Of a stretch of 64,000 bases of DNA, positions 30,819-41,822 are shown piece after piece (position 1 is the first letter of the stretch; every line of letters starts with the position of its first letter). The position numbers and the translations under genes were made by a program. Location: the NCBI RefSeq assembly GCF_003007685.1, contig NZ_PXNN01000017.1, positions 496,001 through 560,000 of the forward strand, written 5' to 3'. The notes below the pieces were generated by a model. It was not told the DNA's origin, ran no database searches, and was given only the letters and a program-made list of their open reading frames with translations. This stretch comes from Marinobacter halophilus. Its GTDB lineage: Bacteria > Pseudomonadota > Gammaproteobacteria > Pseudomonadales > Oleiphilaceae.

Positions 30819-32942
30819 ATGAAACTAGCCCGATTCATCCAGACAAACATGGAGCACCTGCTCGAGGACTGGGCAGAAGCGGTACTGGAAATCGCACCGG
30901 AACTGAGAGGCGAGAACAGCCTGGCCCTGAGGGATCATGCCCGTTCGATGCTGGAATTCATCTGCCAGGATCTTGATACGGCCCAGACCGAGGACGAGTC
31001 AGCAAGCAAGGCCCTTGGTAAAGGCAAAAACTCAGTTCTAGACGCCGGAGGCCAGCATGGCTTGCACCGCCAAAAACAGGGCATGTCCATGCTCCAGATG
31101 GCACAAGAACTCCGGGCCCTGCGAGCTCGGGTTACCAAAGCCTGGGGCATTGAACAGTGCGGCCTCACCGAAAGAGACATAAATGAGCTGGTACGGTTCA
31201 ACGAGGCCATCGATCAATTGATTGCCTCTTCTATAACCAGCTTTTCAGCCCACACAGATCGGTTTTCACGCCTGGTCGAAGCCATGCTGAAAGCCTCTCC
31301 TGACCCTGCTGCTATATTTGAACCCGACGGCAAATACCTGTACCTCAATAAGGCGATGGCCGATCTCGTCAGTTCGACAACCCTGGACGCCGTTGGTAAA
31401 ACTCCGCTTGAGCTGGGTTCGGATTTGGCCTCAGGATTGCTTGAGGCGATCTCCAAATCCGTTGCTACCGGTCAGACTCAGCGCAGGGAATATCATCATC
31501 GTTCTCCGTCAGGGTACGAGTTGTATTTAGACTGCCAACTTGTGCCGGTTTCCAACGAACGGAACGAAATTGAAGCGGTCATCAAGACATCGCGGGACAT
31601 CACAGAACGTAAAAAGACTGACCAGGAGATCTGGCAAAGCGCCAATTTCGATTCGCTAACCGGCATTGCAAATCGGCGGCTGTTCATCGATCGTCTTGAG
31701 CAAACTCTGCTGGAAGCCGAACGAAGCGGCAGCCCTTTCGCACTTCTGTTCATTGACCTGGACCGATTCAAACAAGCCAACGACCAGCTAGGACATGAGG
31801 CCGGTGACTTGCTTTTGGCACAGGTAGCGAAACGCATGGGCAGCAGTGTCAGGGCTGTAGACACCCTGGCCCGTCTCGGTGGAGACGAATTTACCCTGAT
31901 CCTGAAGGAAACCGGTCGAGATGGCGCGAAGGAAGCCGCCAGAGCACTGCTGACAGGTCTTGAACAGGAATTTGAAGTAAATTCTCACCGGGTACATATT
32001 TCAGGCAGCATCGGACTGACTTTTTTCCCCGAGGACGGCATGAATGTCAGTCAGCTAATGCACAATGCAGATCAGGCCATGTACATTGCCAAAGAAAACG
32101 GAGGTCAACAGGTTCAAACCTACGAATCCTGGATGGCGGAAAGCGAATCAGAGCATATGCGGTTGAGCAGAGAATTGGATGATGCCCTCAGAGACAACCA
32201 GCTGGAGGTATACTACCAGCCAATAATCGACATCCGCACAGGGGCCATATCCAGGGCAGAAGCCTTGCTCCGATGGAACCACCCGCGCAAGGGGCTGTTA
32301 ACGCCGGATGCCTTTCTCAGCATTACCGAGCACAGCGGCATGACAGACCAAATCACCGCCTTTGTACTGGAGCAGGCGGTGACCTGCTCGCTCCTGTGGC
32401 GCGACCAGCATGACGAAGCTTTTCCGATCAACATTAACGAATCACCAGCCTCCTTTGTAACCCGAAGCCTTGTTGATCAATGGCGTACGCGGCTGACCCA
32501 AGTCGGACTGCATGAGAGCCAGATCACTCTGGAACTCTCTCCGGAATCTTTGAGGAACATCAGTGCCTCCGGATTCAATCCAATCAGGAGCCTGGGCCTG
32601 GCCGGTTTGCGACTACACCTGGCAATAGACGATTTTGGTATCGAGCCCTTTTCCCTCTCAGCGCTTCACGAGTTCAAGATGGAAAGTGTCAAAGTAGACC
32701 GAAATCTGATCAAGGATGTTGGTCAGGGTGGAAATGCGGATGACGTTCTGGAGGCGATCATCGCAATGACTCACGCGATAGACGTTCGGGTAGTTGGCGT
32801 AGGCGTTGAGAATGTCGAACAGTTGCAGTTCCTTACCCGGGTCGGCTGCGACTATGCACAAGGCTTTTTATTTTCCCAGCCGCTTAGCCAGGACGATTTT
32901 GCGGAATTATTGACACGGGATCGCCAGATGAACTCCTCTTGA
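30819..32942 (+). CDS. RsbRD-PAS-GGDEF-EAL protein; probable diguanylate cyclase
   Basis: 707 residues, no membrane segment. An RsbRD-type helical N-terminal domain (about 1-140, FIQTNMEHLLEDWAEAV) is followed by PAS (about 155-265), GGDEF (about 275-435) and EAL (about 450-695). The GGDEF motif at 354-358 is intact and the product-inhibition RxxD (RAVD, 345-348) stands five residues before it, so c-di-GMP synthesis with feedback is predicted. The EAL domain keeps EAL at 481-483 and DDFG at 604-607, but loop 6 reads IEPFSL instead of TGYSSL and the AEGVET motif is GVGVEN, losing a catalytic glutamate. Phosphodiesterase activity is therefore doubtful. The ATG at 30819 follows GGAGGAG. Confidence 0.9.
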   Translation: MKLARFIQTNMEHLLEDWAEAVLEIAPELRGENSLALRDHARSMLEFICQDLDTAQTEDESASKALGKGKNSVLDAGGQHGLHRQKQGMSMLQMAQELRALRARVTKAWGIEQCGLTERDINELVRFNEAIDQLIASSITSFSAHTDRFSRLVEAMLKASPDPAAIFEPDGKYLYLNKAMADLVSSTTLDAVGKTPLELGSDLASGLLEAISKSVATGQTQRREYHHRSPSGYELYLDCQLVPVSNERNEIEAVIKTSRDITERKKTDQEIWQSANFDSLTGIANRRLFIDRLEQTLLEAERSGSPFALLFIDLDRFKQANDQLGHEAGDLLLAQVAKRMGSSVRAVDTLARLGGDEFTLILKETGRDGAKEAARALLTGLEQEFEVNSHRVHISGSIGLTFFPEDGMNVSQLMHNADQAMYIAKENGGQQVQTYESWMAESESEHMRLSRELDDALRDNQLEVYYQPIIDIRTGAISRAEALLRWNHPRKGLLTPDAFLSITEHSGMTDQITAFVLEQAVTCSLLWRDQHDEAFPININESPASFVTRSLVDQWRTRLTQVGLHESQITLELSPESLRNISASGFNPIRSLGLAGLRLHLAIDDFGIEPFSLSALHEFKMESVKVDRNLIKDVGQGGNADDVLEAIIAMTHAIDVRVVGVGVENVEQLQFLTRVGCDYAQGFLFSQPLSQDDFAELLTRDRQMNSS

Positions 32943-33003
32943 AACGGTTTGGTTCAGCATGTGCTCACCGGGCGTGCCTGGTGAGCGAATCAGACTTACA
33001 AAC

Positions 33004-33030
33004 AAAAAAGGGCCCCCGAAGGAGCCCCTG
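33004..33030 (-). terminator. Rho-independent terminator after putP
   Basis: On the minus strand GGGCTCC and GGGGCCC pair (one G-T wobble) around TTCG, followed by TTTTTT. It lies 32-58 bases after the putP stop. A second hairpin, CTCACC/GGTGAG at 32963-32986, follows the GGDEF-EAL gene on the plus strand but has no T-run. Confidence 0.88.
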
Positions 33031-33061
33031 ATCTTACTCAGAGCGTTGTAACCACTCTTGT

Positions 33062-34552
33062 TTACCGGTTGATGTGCTGATACTCGCCGGCATCCGCTGT
33101 CGCCAGACTGACCACAATGATGGCGATCAAGGCCGCAGCGAAACCAGGAATGATCTCGTAGACGCCCGGGCCACCCATGAACTCTCCGTTCCAGCCCAGG
33201 GAAATCCAGATCATCACGGTAGCTGCCCCTACGACCATACCCGCGATAGCACCGGCACCATTTGTGCGCGACCACATCAGCGAGAGGATAATCAGCGGGC
33301 CAAACGCGGCTCCAAAGCCCGCCCAGGCGTTACTGACCAGAGCCAGAACCTGAGAATCCGGGTCTGAGGCGATCACGGCCGCAACCAGACCAACCAGCAC
33401 CACACAGATCCGGCCAACAAATACGCATTCCTTGTCATTTGCTTCCTTACGCAGGAACAAGCGGTAGAAGTCCTCGGTCAGTGAGGACGACGACACCAGC
33501 AACTGACTGGAGATGGTACTCATAACCGCCGCCAGCAGCGCGGCATAGAGGAAGCCGGTAATCAGCGGGTGGAACAGCAGGTCCGAGAGAATAATGAAGA
33601 TGGTTTCCGGATCCTCTACATCCATACCATTGCGGATCGCGTAAGCCCGGCCAAACACGCCCAGAGAGATAGCACCAATCAGGGAAATGGCCATCCAGCC
33701 CATGCCGATATTACGGGCGATCGGTACGTCTTTCAGCGTGCGGATCGCCATGAAACGCACGATGATGTGGGGCTGGCCGAAATAACCCAGACCCCAGGTA
33801 ACCGCAGACAACCAACCGATGAAGGTAAGCCCGGCAGTCCAGGACAGTAGCGTGGGATCGACGGAATTCAGGGTCTCTGATGCCTGCGCATAGCCGCCGC
33901 CGCCTTCGCCAAAGAGCACAACCGCCGGCATGATGATCAGGGCGAACATCATGATGCAGCCCTGCACAAAGTCCGTCATGCTTACCGCGAGGAAGCCACC
34001 AACCACGGTATAAGCCAAGACAACACCCAGCGTGATGATAATACCCACACCGTAGTCACTAAGGCCGCCAAAGTTGAATATGCCGGAGAATGCGCTTTCA
34101 AACAGCTTGCCGCCAGCAACCAGGCCAGATGCAGTATAGACCGCAAAGAAGATAACAATAACGATAGCCGACACTGTACGCAGAGAGAGCGCCTGAGTCG
34201 GGAATCGGTTTGCCAGGAAAGAAGGAATGGTAATGGCGTTGCCGTAGTGAACCGTCTGCTCACGTAGACGTGGCGCTACCAGAGTCCAGTTAACGAAGGC
34301 ACCCACGAACAAACCGATACCAATCCATGCATCCGCCAGCCCTGTAACGAACAGAGCCCCCGGAAGACCCAGAAGCAACCAGCCACTCATGTCCGAGGCA
34401 CCGGCCGACAGGGCCGCCACTTTTGGACTGAGAGCTCGTCCGCCCAGCATGTAATCTTCAGATGACGATGTAGACCGGCGCATGGCATAAACGCCAATGC
34501 CGATCATGACCGCAAAGTAAGCAAATAGACTGATCCAAACACCAATAGCCAT
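33062..34552 (-). CDS. putP: Sodium/proline symporter PutP
   Basis: Sodium-coupled proline importer of the SSS family with about 13 membrane segments over 496 residues. The family core is visible: YMLGGRALSPKVAALSAGASDMSGWLLLGLPGA near residues 36-68, FGQPHIIVRFMA near 257-268, and a serine-rich SSQLLVSSSSLTEDFY in the sodium-site helix region near 350. ATG 34552 has GGAGGAG upstream. An AraC-type regulator follows at 34853-35632 and carries the same strand. No putA is in the window. Confidence 0.95.
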   Translation of the reverse strand: MAIGVWISLFAYFAVMIGIGVYAMRRSTSSSEDYMLGGRALSPKVAALSAGASDMSGWLLLGLPGALFVTGLADAWIGIGLFVGAFVNWTLVAPRLREQTVHYGNAITIPSFLANRFPTQALSLRTVSAIVIVIFFAVYTASGLVAGGKLFESAFSGIFNFGGLSDYGVGIIITLGVVLAYTVVGGFLAVSMTDFVQGCIMMFALIIMPAVVLFGEGGGGYAQASETLNSVDPTLLSWTAGLTFIGWLSAVTWGLGYFGQPHIIVRFMAIRTLKDVPIARNIGMGWMAISLIGAISLGVFGRAYAIRNGMDVEDPETIFIILSDLLFHPLITGFLYAALLAAVMSTISSQLLVSSSSLTEDFYRLFLRKEANDKECVFVGRICVVLVGLVAAVIASDPDSQVLALVSNAWAGFGAAFGPLIILSLMWSRTNGAGAIAGMVVGAATVMIWISLGWNGEFMGGPGVYEIIPGFAAALIAIIVVSLATADAGEYQHINR

Positions 34553-34792
34553 AAGGCTCCTCCGGTTTAATGAGTCGGATGAAATCCGCTCTTAAAGCAC
34601 AGACCTGGCATTAATGCCTGCGTGCTGTGCCGTTTTTCTTGTATACCCGATATCCATCCGAATTGGAGCGAGGCAGGCCCTCGCAAAGCTCCCAGAAATC
34701 TCGTTATTTCTCACTTCCCCACGGCCAAAACCGCCGCCCAAAAAGCGCAAATCTACAGAAACATTAAATTAGTATTACTACGGACCCACGGC

Positions 34793-34827
34793 TTACAAAA
34801 TCCTACGATTCTTTTACAGAATCCTAC
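34793..34827 (-). promoter_or_regulatory. Two direct repeats upstream of putP, likely AraC-family operator
   Basis: TTACAAAATCCTAC (34793-34806) and TTACAGAATCCTAC (34814-34827) differ at one base and are spaced exactly 21 bp start to start, two helical turns. On the minus strand, reading toward putP, the nearer copy overlaps a possible -35 (TTTTGT) placed 17 bases before TAATAC. This is the classic arrangement for a class II AraC-type activator. The adjacent AraC-family gene is the obvious candidate binder. Confidence 0.65.
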
Positions 34828-34852
34828 GGGACTGCCTGGTTTTCGGCCCATT

Positions 34853-35632
34853 TCAGGCAACACTTTCATTAATCTGCAATTTTGATGGGGTTATACCCTT
34901 ATATTTGCGCAACGCATTGGTCAGGGCGCTTTGCGAGGAAAACCCGGTTCGGTAGCTAATCTCGGAGACCGACAAAGTCGACGACGCCAACAGATTAGCG
35001 GCCTGCTCCAGACGGGTTTGTAATAGAAACTGATGGGGCGTGGTGCCGGCCACGTCCCGAAAGACTTCATGAAACCGACTGACACTCAAACAGGCTTCGC
35101 CGGCCATATCCTCGACGGTGATCTTTTTGTGCAGATTGCTTAGAACATAGCGCCGAATGGCTTCAGGACTGACCACACTTCTGTGGGTTGCCTGAATCGG
35201 ACGATCAACCATACGATCTGCCATGCAATACAGAACACTGGCACCTAGATGCTGCTGGAGCGTGGTATTGCCGGGCGCTCGGTCAAACTCCTTGGCGACA
35301 AACTGAATAAATCCTTGCAAACGGCTGTCCATCTGCAGGGTTCGAGGGTTCTCAAAAACCCGCATCATCCGTTCGTAATCAGCGTGCGCAGGGGTGTTGA
35401 TGGCGGGAGAGAGAGGGTCCAGGTTGATCACCAGAACGTGGTTCTGGTCGTCACCACAGTAATCGTGGCTGGCTTCAGTCGGCACCACGCAGGCCCGCCA
35501 GGTGTCCAGGTGAGCCCCGGTTCCGTCAACACTGAGCTCGGCTTCTCCTCTCACCCCGATGACGATCTGGTGGTGTTCGTGCCGATGCTGGTGAGCGGCA
35601 ATAGGAAGTTTCAGGAGTTTCGCGTTGAGCAT
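34853..35632 (-). CDS. AraC-family regulator, probable proline-use activator (PruR-like)
   Basis: 259 residues: an N-terminal cupin-like effector domain (about 10-90, with HQHRHEHHQIVIGVRGEAEL) and two AraC helix-turn-helix units at the C-terminus (about 160-255, ITVEDMAGEACLSVSRFHEVF and ISYRTGFSSQSALTNALRKY). In Pseudomonas the AraC regulator PruR lies beside putA/putP and activates them with proline. The position next to putP and the direct repeats in between support the same job here; that is inference. Confidence 0.85.
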   Translation of the reverse strand: MLNAKLLKLPIAAHQHRHEHHQIVIGVRGEAELSVDGTGAHLDTWRACVVPTEASHDYCGDDQNHVLVINLDPLSPAINTPAHADYERMMRVFENPRTLQMDSRLQGFIQFVAKEFDRAPGNTTLQQHLGASVLYCMADRMVDRPIQATHRSVVSPEAIRRYVLSNLHKKITVEDMAGEACLSVSRFHEVFRDVAGTTPHQFLLQTRLEQAANLLASSTLSVSEISYRTGFSSQSALTNALRKYKGITPSKLQINESVA

Positions 35633-35719
35633 TAATGCTGCCGGCCGTTAATTGAGAATGTACATCAATTAAAGCAGATCATTACAAAAAGTGCACGAAA
35701 GCAACGAAAAACGACACCG

Positions 35720-37425
<1,706 letters not shown>

Positions 37426-37430
37426 GTAAA

Positions 37431-38249
37431 TCAATCCAGTATTGCCGGCGAGCCGACGATTGTCGCAAGTCGCTGGTCGACAGGCAAATCGTGACCCGCC
37501 AGGTTGCGAACCGATACCACTCCCAACACGCTGTTGGTGAGCCATAATCCCTGACAACGCTCACCCACAAGGTCCACTAATGACAGCGGCGCCTCCCTGA
37601 CCTCCTCGCCGGCGGTGTGCAAACGATCAAGCACATAGCGGCGCATCACGCCGGCAACCGCCAGCGTTGCCGAGGGTGGGGTAATCCAGGCGTCGCCAGA
37701 GCGGACAAAAAGATTGGTTCGGGTGCCCTCAACCACGTGGCCATCCCGATTGCTCATCAACACCTCATAGATCTCGCCACGCAGCTCTCTTGCCGCCATG
37801 ACCTGTTCCAGACGATTCAATGATTTGATGCCAGCGAAAAGGGGGTTCACGGTCAATGGAACGCGAGAGAAATCCACCACAACGCCGTCAGTGTCAGCCG
37901 GTGCCGGAGCCGTTGAGTGGGAAATCACCAGGTTCGGCTGAATGCCGGGCTCTGGCCGGTAACCGCGACCGCCTGATCCTCGGGTCAGCGTCAGTTTGAG
38001 AACCCAGGGACGGGCGCCATAGTGACCAGAATACCGGGCTAAAGCCTGGCTGCAGACTTTTTCCAGTTCGGAGCGCGCTGCGGGAATCGCCAGGCGCCCC
38101 GCATCGCGGCTTAGCCTGTCGAGGTGGTAAGCCAGCAACGGCGGCCGGTCACCCGTTACCGACATGGTCTCAAACAGACCATCCCCATATGCTAACCCCC
38201 GATCACCCGCCGGCACACCGCCCTCGTCCGCCCAATACAGATGGAACAT
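37431..38249 (-). CDS. pabC: Aminodeoxychorismate lyase
   Basis: PLP enzyme that releases pyruvate from 4-amino-4-deoxychorismate to give p-aminobenzoate for folate. 272 residues of the class IV aminotransferase fold. The PLP lysine is Lys142 (GIKSLNRLEQ), with RGLAYGDGLFET near 18 and the EGTRTNLF segment near 174. It starts seven bases after fabF, the known fabF-pabC pairing. Confidence 0.95.
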   Translation of the reverse strand: MFHLYWADEGGVPAGDRGLAYGDGLFETMSVTGDRPPLLAYHLDRLSRDAGRLAIPAARSELEKVCSQALARYSGHYGARPWVLKLTLTRGSGGRGYRPEPGIQPNLVISHSTAPAPADTDGVVVDFSRVPLTVNPLFAGIKSLNRLEQVMAARELRGEIYEVLMSNRDGHVVEGTRTNLFVRSGDAWITPPSATLAVAGVMRRYVLDRLHTAGEEVREAPLSLVDLVGERCQGLWLTNSVLGVVSVRNLAGHDLPVDQRLATIVGSPAILD

Positions 38250-38256
38250 GGCGGCC

Positions 38257-39504
38257 TCAGTCTTCGTAGCGCGCTATGATAAGCGTGCCGTTGGTACCAC
38301 CAAAACCGAACGAGTTGGACAACGCCACTTTAACGTCCGCCTGCCGGCTCTTATGCGGCACGAAATCCAGGTCACACCCCTCATCCGGATTGTCCAGATT
38401 AATGGTGGGCGGCAACACACCATCGCGCGCTGCCAGGGCCGAGAAGATGGCTTCGACCGCGCCGGCAGCACCTAACAGGTGACCTGTCATGGATTTGGTG
38501 CTGCTCATCGCAAGCTTTTCAGCATGGGCACCGAATACCGACTTCACGGCAGCCACTTCCGCAACATCACCCACCAACGTGGATGTGCCGTGGGCATTGA
38601 TGTAGTCAATCTGCTCCGGTTTCAGGCCTGCATCACGGATGGCGTTGCGCATTGAGCGGGCGGCGCCGTCACCGTCCGCCGGGGGCGATGTGATGTGATG
38701 AGCATCGTCGCTCATGCCAAACCCGACAATCTCTCCGTGGATGATGGCGCCGCGGGCTTTGGCATGCTCCAACTCTTCAAGAACCAAAACACCGGCACCG
38801 TCGCTGAGGACAAAACCGTCACGATCCTTATCCCAGGGACGACTGGCCTTTTCCGGTTCATCGTTGCGGGTCGACAGCGCCCGAGCTGACGAAAACGCCG
38901 CCACCGAGGAACGGGTGGTCGCCATCTCCGAGCCACCGGCCAGCATCACGTCAGCATCACCGTAAGCTATGGTTCTGGCGGCGTATCCGATGTTATGGGT
39001 GCCAGTGGTACAAGCCGTCACAATCGCTATGTTTGGCCCTTTGTAACCAAAGCGTATAGCGGCATTGCCAGCAATCATGTTGATCACCGACGCCGGCACG
39101 AAGAACGGAGAGACCTTACGCGGGCCCGACTCCTCCATCAAGATCACGTTTTTCTCGATGTATTCCAGGCCGCCAATACCAGAGCCAATGGCAATACCTA
39201 CCCGTTCCTTGTCCAGCTTGTCAAATTGCTCCAGACCACTGTCATCCACCGCCTGCTGCGCCGCAATCAGTCCATAGTGAATAAACGCGTCCAGTTTGCG
39301 CGCCTCCTTGGTGGACAGGTATGGCTCGATATCAAGGCCCCTGACTGCACCACCGATGCGTGTGTTGTAGCCCGTTGTGTCAAACCGATCGATCAGACCA
39401 ATGCCACTCCGCCCGGCACGAATAGCGCTCCAGGAGGATTCAACATCGTTCCCCACCGGAGACAGCATGCCCATGCCCGTGATAACAACCCGCCGCTTGC
39501 TCAT
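38257..39504 (-). CDS. fabF: 3-oxoacyl-ACP synthase II
   Basis: Elongating ketoacyl-ACP synthase. 415 residues with the Cys-His-His set: Cys165 in TACTTGTHN, then NAHGTST and [11 protein letters not shown] histidines, and the C-terminal [12 protein letters not shown] 39504 ([10 protein letters not shown]) is chosen by homology and a nearby GAGCAGG; four extra codons upstream are possible. It is separated from acpP by a terminator, which probably lowers its expression compared with the carrier protein. Confidence 0.98.
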   Translation of the reverse strand: MSKRRVVITGMGMLSPVGNDVESSWSAIRAGRSGIGLIDRFDTTGYNTRIGGAVRGLDIEPYLSTKEARKLDAFIHYGLIAAQQAVDDSGLEQFDKLDKERVGIAIGSGIGGLEYIEKNVILMEESGPRKVSPFFVPASVINMIAGNAAIRFGYKGPNIAIVTACTTGTHNIGYAARTIAYGDADVMLAGGSEMATTRSSVAAFSSARALSTRNDEPEKASRPWDKDRDGFVLSDGAGVLVLEELEHAKARGAIIHGEIVGFGMSDDAHHITSPPADGDGAARSMRNAIRDAGLKPEQIDYINAHGTSTLVGDVAEVAAVKSVFGAHAEKLAMSSTKSMTGHLLGAAGAVEAIFSALAARDGVLPPTINLDNPDEGCDLDFVPHKSRQADVKVALSNSFGFGGTNGTLIIARYED

Positions 39505-39565
39505 AAACCTGCTCACCCGACTATTCCGTGTAACTTCTAATCAATATGGCATTCATCCAGGCAAT

Positions 39566-39600
39566 AAAAAAGCCGCCCTTTGTGTAACTCAAAGGACGGC
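39566..39600 (-). terminator. Terminator/attenuator between acpP and fabF
   Basis: On the minus strand an 11-bp stem (GCCGTCCTTTG with CAAAGGGCGGC, one wobble pair) closes a 7-base loop and is followed by TTTTTTATT. It lies 31-65 bases after the acpP stop. Partial read-through would give much acpP and little fabF. Confidence 0.88.
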
Positions 39601-39630
39601 TTTCTGCCTGGCAATCTGACTAGCAGAGTA

Positions 39631-39864
39631 TCAGGTGTGCGCGACGATGTAGTCGATCGCGTTCTGAACTGAGCCCAGCTTTTCGGCCTCTTCGTCAGGA
39701 ATTTCTGTCTCGAATTCCTCTTCCAGGGCCATAACCAGCTCAACAGTGTCCAGTGAGTCAGCGCCAAGATCCTCTACAAAAGAAGATGAGTTCTGAACCT
39801 CGGACTCTTTAACGCCCAGCTGTTCACAAACGATCTTCTTAACGCGCTCTTCAACTGTACTCAT
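39631..39864 (-). CDS. acpP: Acyl carrier protein
   Basis: Carries acyl intermediates on a phosphopantetheine arm. 77 residues, strongly acidic, with the modified serine at 37 in [14 protein letters not shown] precedes the ATG. It has its own promoter in the 133-bp gap after fabG and a terminator after it, so it can be made in excess of its neighbours. Confidence 0.98.
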   Translation of the reverse strand: MSTVEERVKKIVCEQLGVKESEVQNSSSFVEDLGADSLDTVELVMALEEEFETEIPDEEAEKLGSVQNAIDYIVAHT

Positions 39865-39908
39865 AATGTCCTCACTTTATGTATCAACCAAGCAATTCGT
39901 TAATTGCC

Positions 39909-39937
39909 AGTTTAGTTTAAACCCCACCCGCAAACAA
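39909..39937 (-). promoter_or_regulatory. Promoter of acpP
   Basis: On the minus strand TTGTTT (39937-39932) and TAAACT (39914-39909) are 17 bases apart, 45 bases before the acpP ATG. It lies between fabG and acpP. Confidence 0.6.
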
Positions 39938-39997
39938 GCAGGGATTCTGTAAACATGTTGTGCGACAAGGGGTTGCAAATCAGCCCGCAAAACGGGC

Positions 39998-40741
39998 TTA
40001 ACCCATGTACATGCCGCCATTCACATGAATGGTTTCTCCGGTCACGTAAGCCGCGCCATCTGAAGTCAGGAAAGCCACCACCGAGGCAACTTCCCCGGGC
40101 TCGCCCAAACGACCTGCCGGTATGATTTCCAGCATAGCCTCGCGTTGCTTATCGTCCAGTTTTTTAGTCATATCTGTGTCAATAAATCCGGGCGCCACAC
40201 AATTTGCCGTGATGCCGCGGTTAGACATTTCTTTCGCCAGGCTTCGAGTAAAACCTTCCACACCGGCTTTCGCGGCGCAGTAGTTACCCTGACCAGCATT
40301 GCCCATACCAGCAACCACTGAGCTGATATTGATGATCCTGCCCCAGCGAGCCTTGGCCATACCACGCAGCACAGCCTTGCTGGTGCGATAGACACTGGAC
40401 AGATTGGTTTCCAGGACGGCCGACCAATCCTCATCTTTAAGACGCATAAGCAGGTTATCACGGGTGATACCTGCGTTATTGACCAGGATCAGTGGCGCAC
40501 CGGACTGCTCAGCAACCTGCTTGAGCCCCGCCTCGATGCTGTCAGGCTCAGCCACATTCATTACAATGCCATAACCTTTGTAACCGGCAGCCTTTAAACC
40601 GCTGGTGATGGCTTCAGCACCTTCCGCGCTGGTCGCCGTACCGACCACTTCCGCACCCTGCTTTGCCAGCTCGTGAGCAATGGCCTGACCAATACCCCGA
40701 GTCGCGCCCGTTACCAGCGCTACCTTGCCTTCCAAAGACAT
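39998..40741 (-). CDS. fabG: 3-oxoacyl-ACP reductase
   Basis: NADPH-dependent short-chain dehydrogenase that reduces ketoacyl-ACP. 247 residues with the cofactor motif TGATRGIGQAIA at 11-22, NNAGITRDN near 86, the catalytic serine in ISSVVAGMGN and the YCAAKAG Tyr-Lys pair. GGAG precedes the ATG, 12 bases after fabD. Confidence 0.98.
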   Translation of the reverse strand: MSLEGKVALVTGATRGIGQAIAHELAKQGAEVVGTATSAEGAEAITSGLKAAGYKGYGIVMNVAEPDSIEAGLKQVAEQSGAPLILVNNAGITRDNLLMRLKDEDWSAVLETNLSSVYRTSKAVLRGMAKARWGRIINISSVVAGMGNAGQGNYCAAKAGVEGFTRSLAKEMSNRGITANCVAPGFIDTDMTKKLDDKQREAMLEIIPAGRLGEPGEVASVVAFLTSDGAAYVTGETIHVNGGMYMG

Positions 40742-40753
40742 AGTCCACTCCGT

Positions 40754-41695
40754 TTATTTTGACTGTCCGAATGCCGCAATAGCATTAGCCAGAGAGTCGG
40801 GATCTTCAATGCCATGTACCGGCAGGTCGCGGTCGATCCGCTTGACCAGCCCGGCGAGCACTTTGCCAGCACCGCATTCAACCGCAACGTTAACACCCTC
40901 ATCGGTCAGTGAACGAATCGAATCGGTCCACAGTACAGGAGAGTATAGCTGCTTTAGAAGATTGGCCTTGAGCGTCTCTGCATCCTTGGCCGCCTCGGCA
41001 TTTACATTCTGCACCACCGGAATGACAGCATCATTAAAACGAATATCTTCCAGCGCTTCTGCCAACTGTTCGGCAGCGCCCTTCATGAGCGCGCAGTGGG
41101 ACGGCACACTCACAGGCAGGGTCATGGCCTTGCGCGCACCCCTGGCCTTACAGGCCTCGATGGCGCGTTCGACCGCAGCCGCTGAGCCGGCAATAACAAC
41201 CTGCCCGGGCGCATTGAAGTTCACTGCCGCAACCACATCGCCGTTGGCGGCCTCTTCACAAGCGGCCACAACATCGGCATCTTCAAGCCCCAGGATGGCG
41301 GCCATACGGCCTTCACCGGCCGGCACTGCTTCCTGCATTAACTCGCCGCGAAGCTGCACCAGCTTGACGGCTTCAATAAAGTCCATGCTTTCAGCGGCAA
41401 CAAGCGCACTATATTCGCCAAGACTGTGCCCCGCCATGTAATCGGGTCTCGGACCGCCGGCCACGCACCATTGCCGCCAAAGCGCAATACTGGCCGTCAA
41501 CAACACCGGTTGCGTAATCGCGGTCTGATTCAACTCTTCAACGGGGCCCCGCTGGCATAAATGCCAGACATCATAACCAAGGACATTGGACGCCTCATCG
41601 AAGGTTTCACTGATCATCGGCCACAGCTCGGCAGCAGCCCTGAGCATGCCGATCGATTGGGAGCCTTGTCCGGGGAAAACAAACGCTGATTTCAT
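40754..41695 (-). CDS. fabD: Malonyl-CoA-ACP transacylase
   Basis: Loads malonyl groups onto ACP. 313 residues from ATG 41695 (MKSAFVFPGQGSQ), with the catalytic Ser91 in GHSLGEYSA, and the partner Arg and His segments LRGELMQEAV and VPSHCALM. An in-frame upstream codon at 41740 adds 15 unconserved residues. A 127-bp gap separates it from plsX. Confidence 0.97.
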   Translation of the reverse strand: MKSAFVFPGQGSQSIGMLRAAAELWPMISETFDEASNVLGYDVWHLCQRGPVEELNQTAITQPVLLTASIALWRQWCVAGGPRPDYMAGHSLGEYSALVAAESMDFIEAVKLVQLRGELMQEAVPAGEGRMAAILGLEDADVVAACEEAANGDVVAAVNFNAPGQVVIAGSAAAVERAIEACKARGARKAMTLPVSVPSHCALMKGAAEQLAEALEDIRFNDAVIPVVQNVNAEAAKDAETLKANLLKQLYSPVLWTDSIRSLTDEGVNVAVECGAGKVLAGLVKRIDRDLPVHGIEDPDSLANAIAAFGQSK

Positions 41696-41822
41696 AAGCG
41701 GAATCTTATCGTCATTGAAGGGTTTCTGGAGATTAGCCAATAGTACAATTCAGGCCAATTATCCGCGATAAAAGCTGCAAATGCGGGCCTACTTTAGTCT
41801 CAGCGACCAGTAATGCGGGGAA

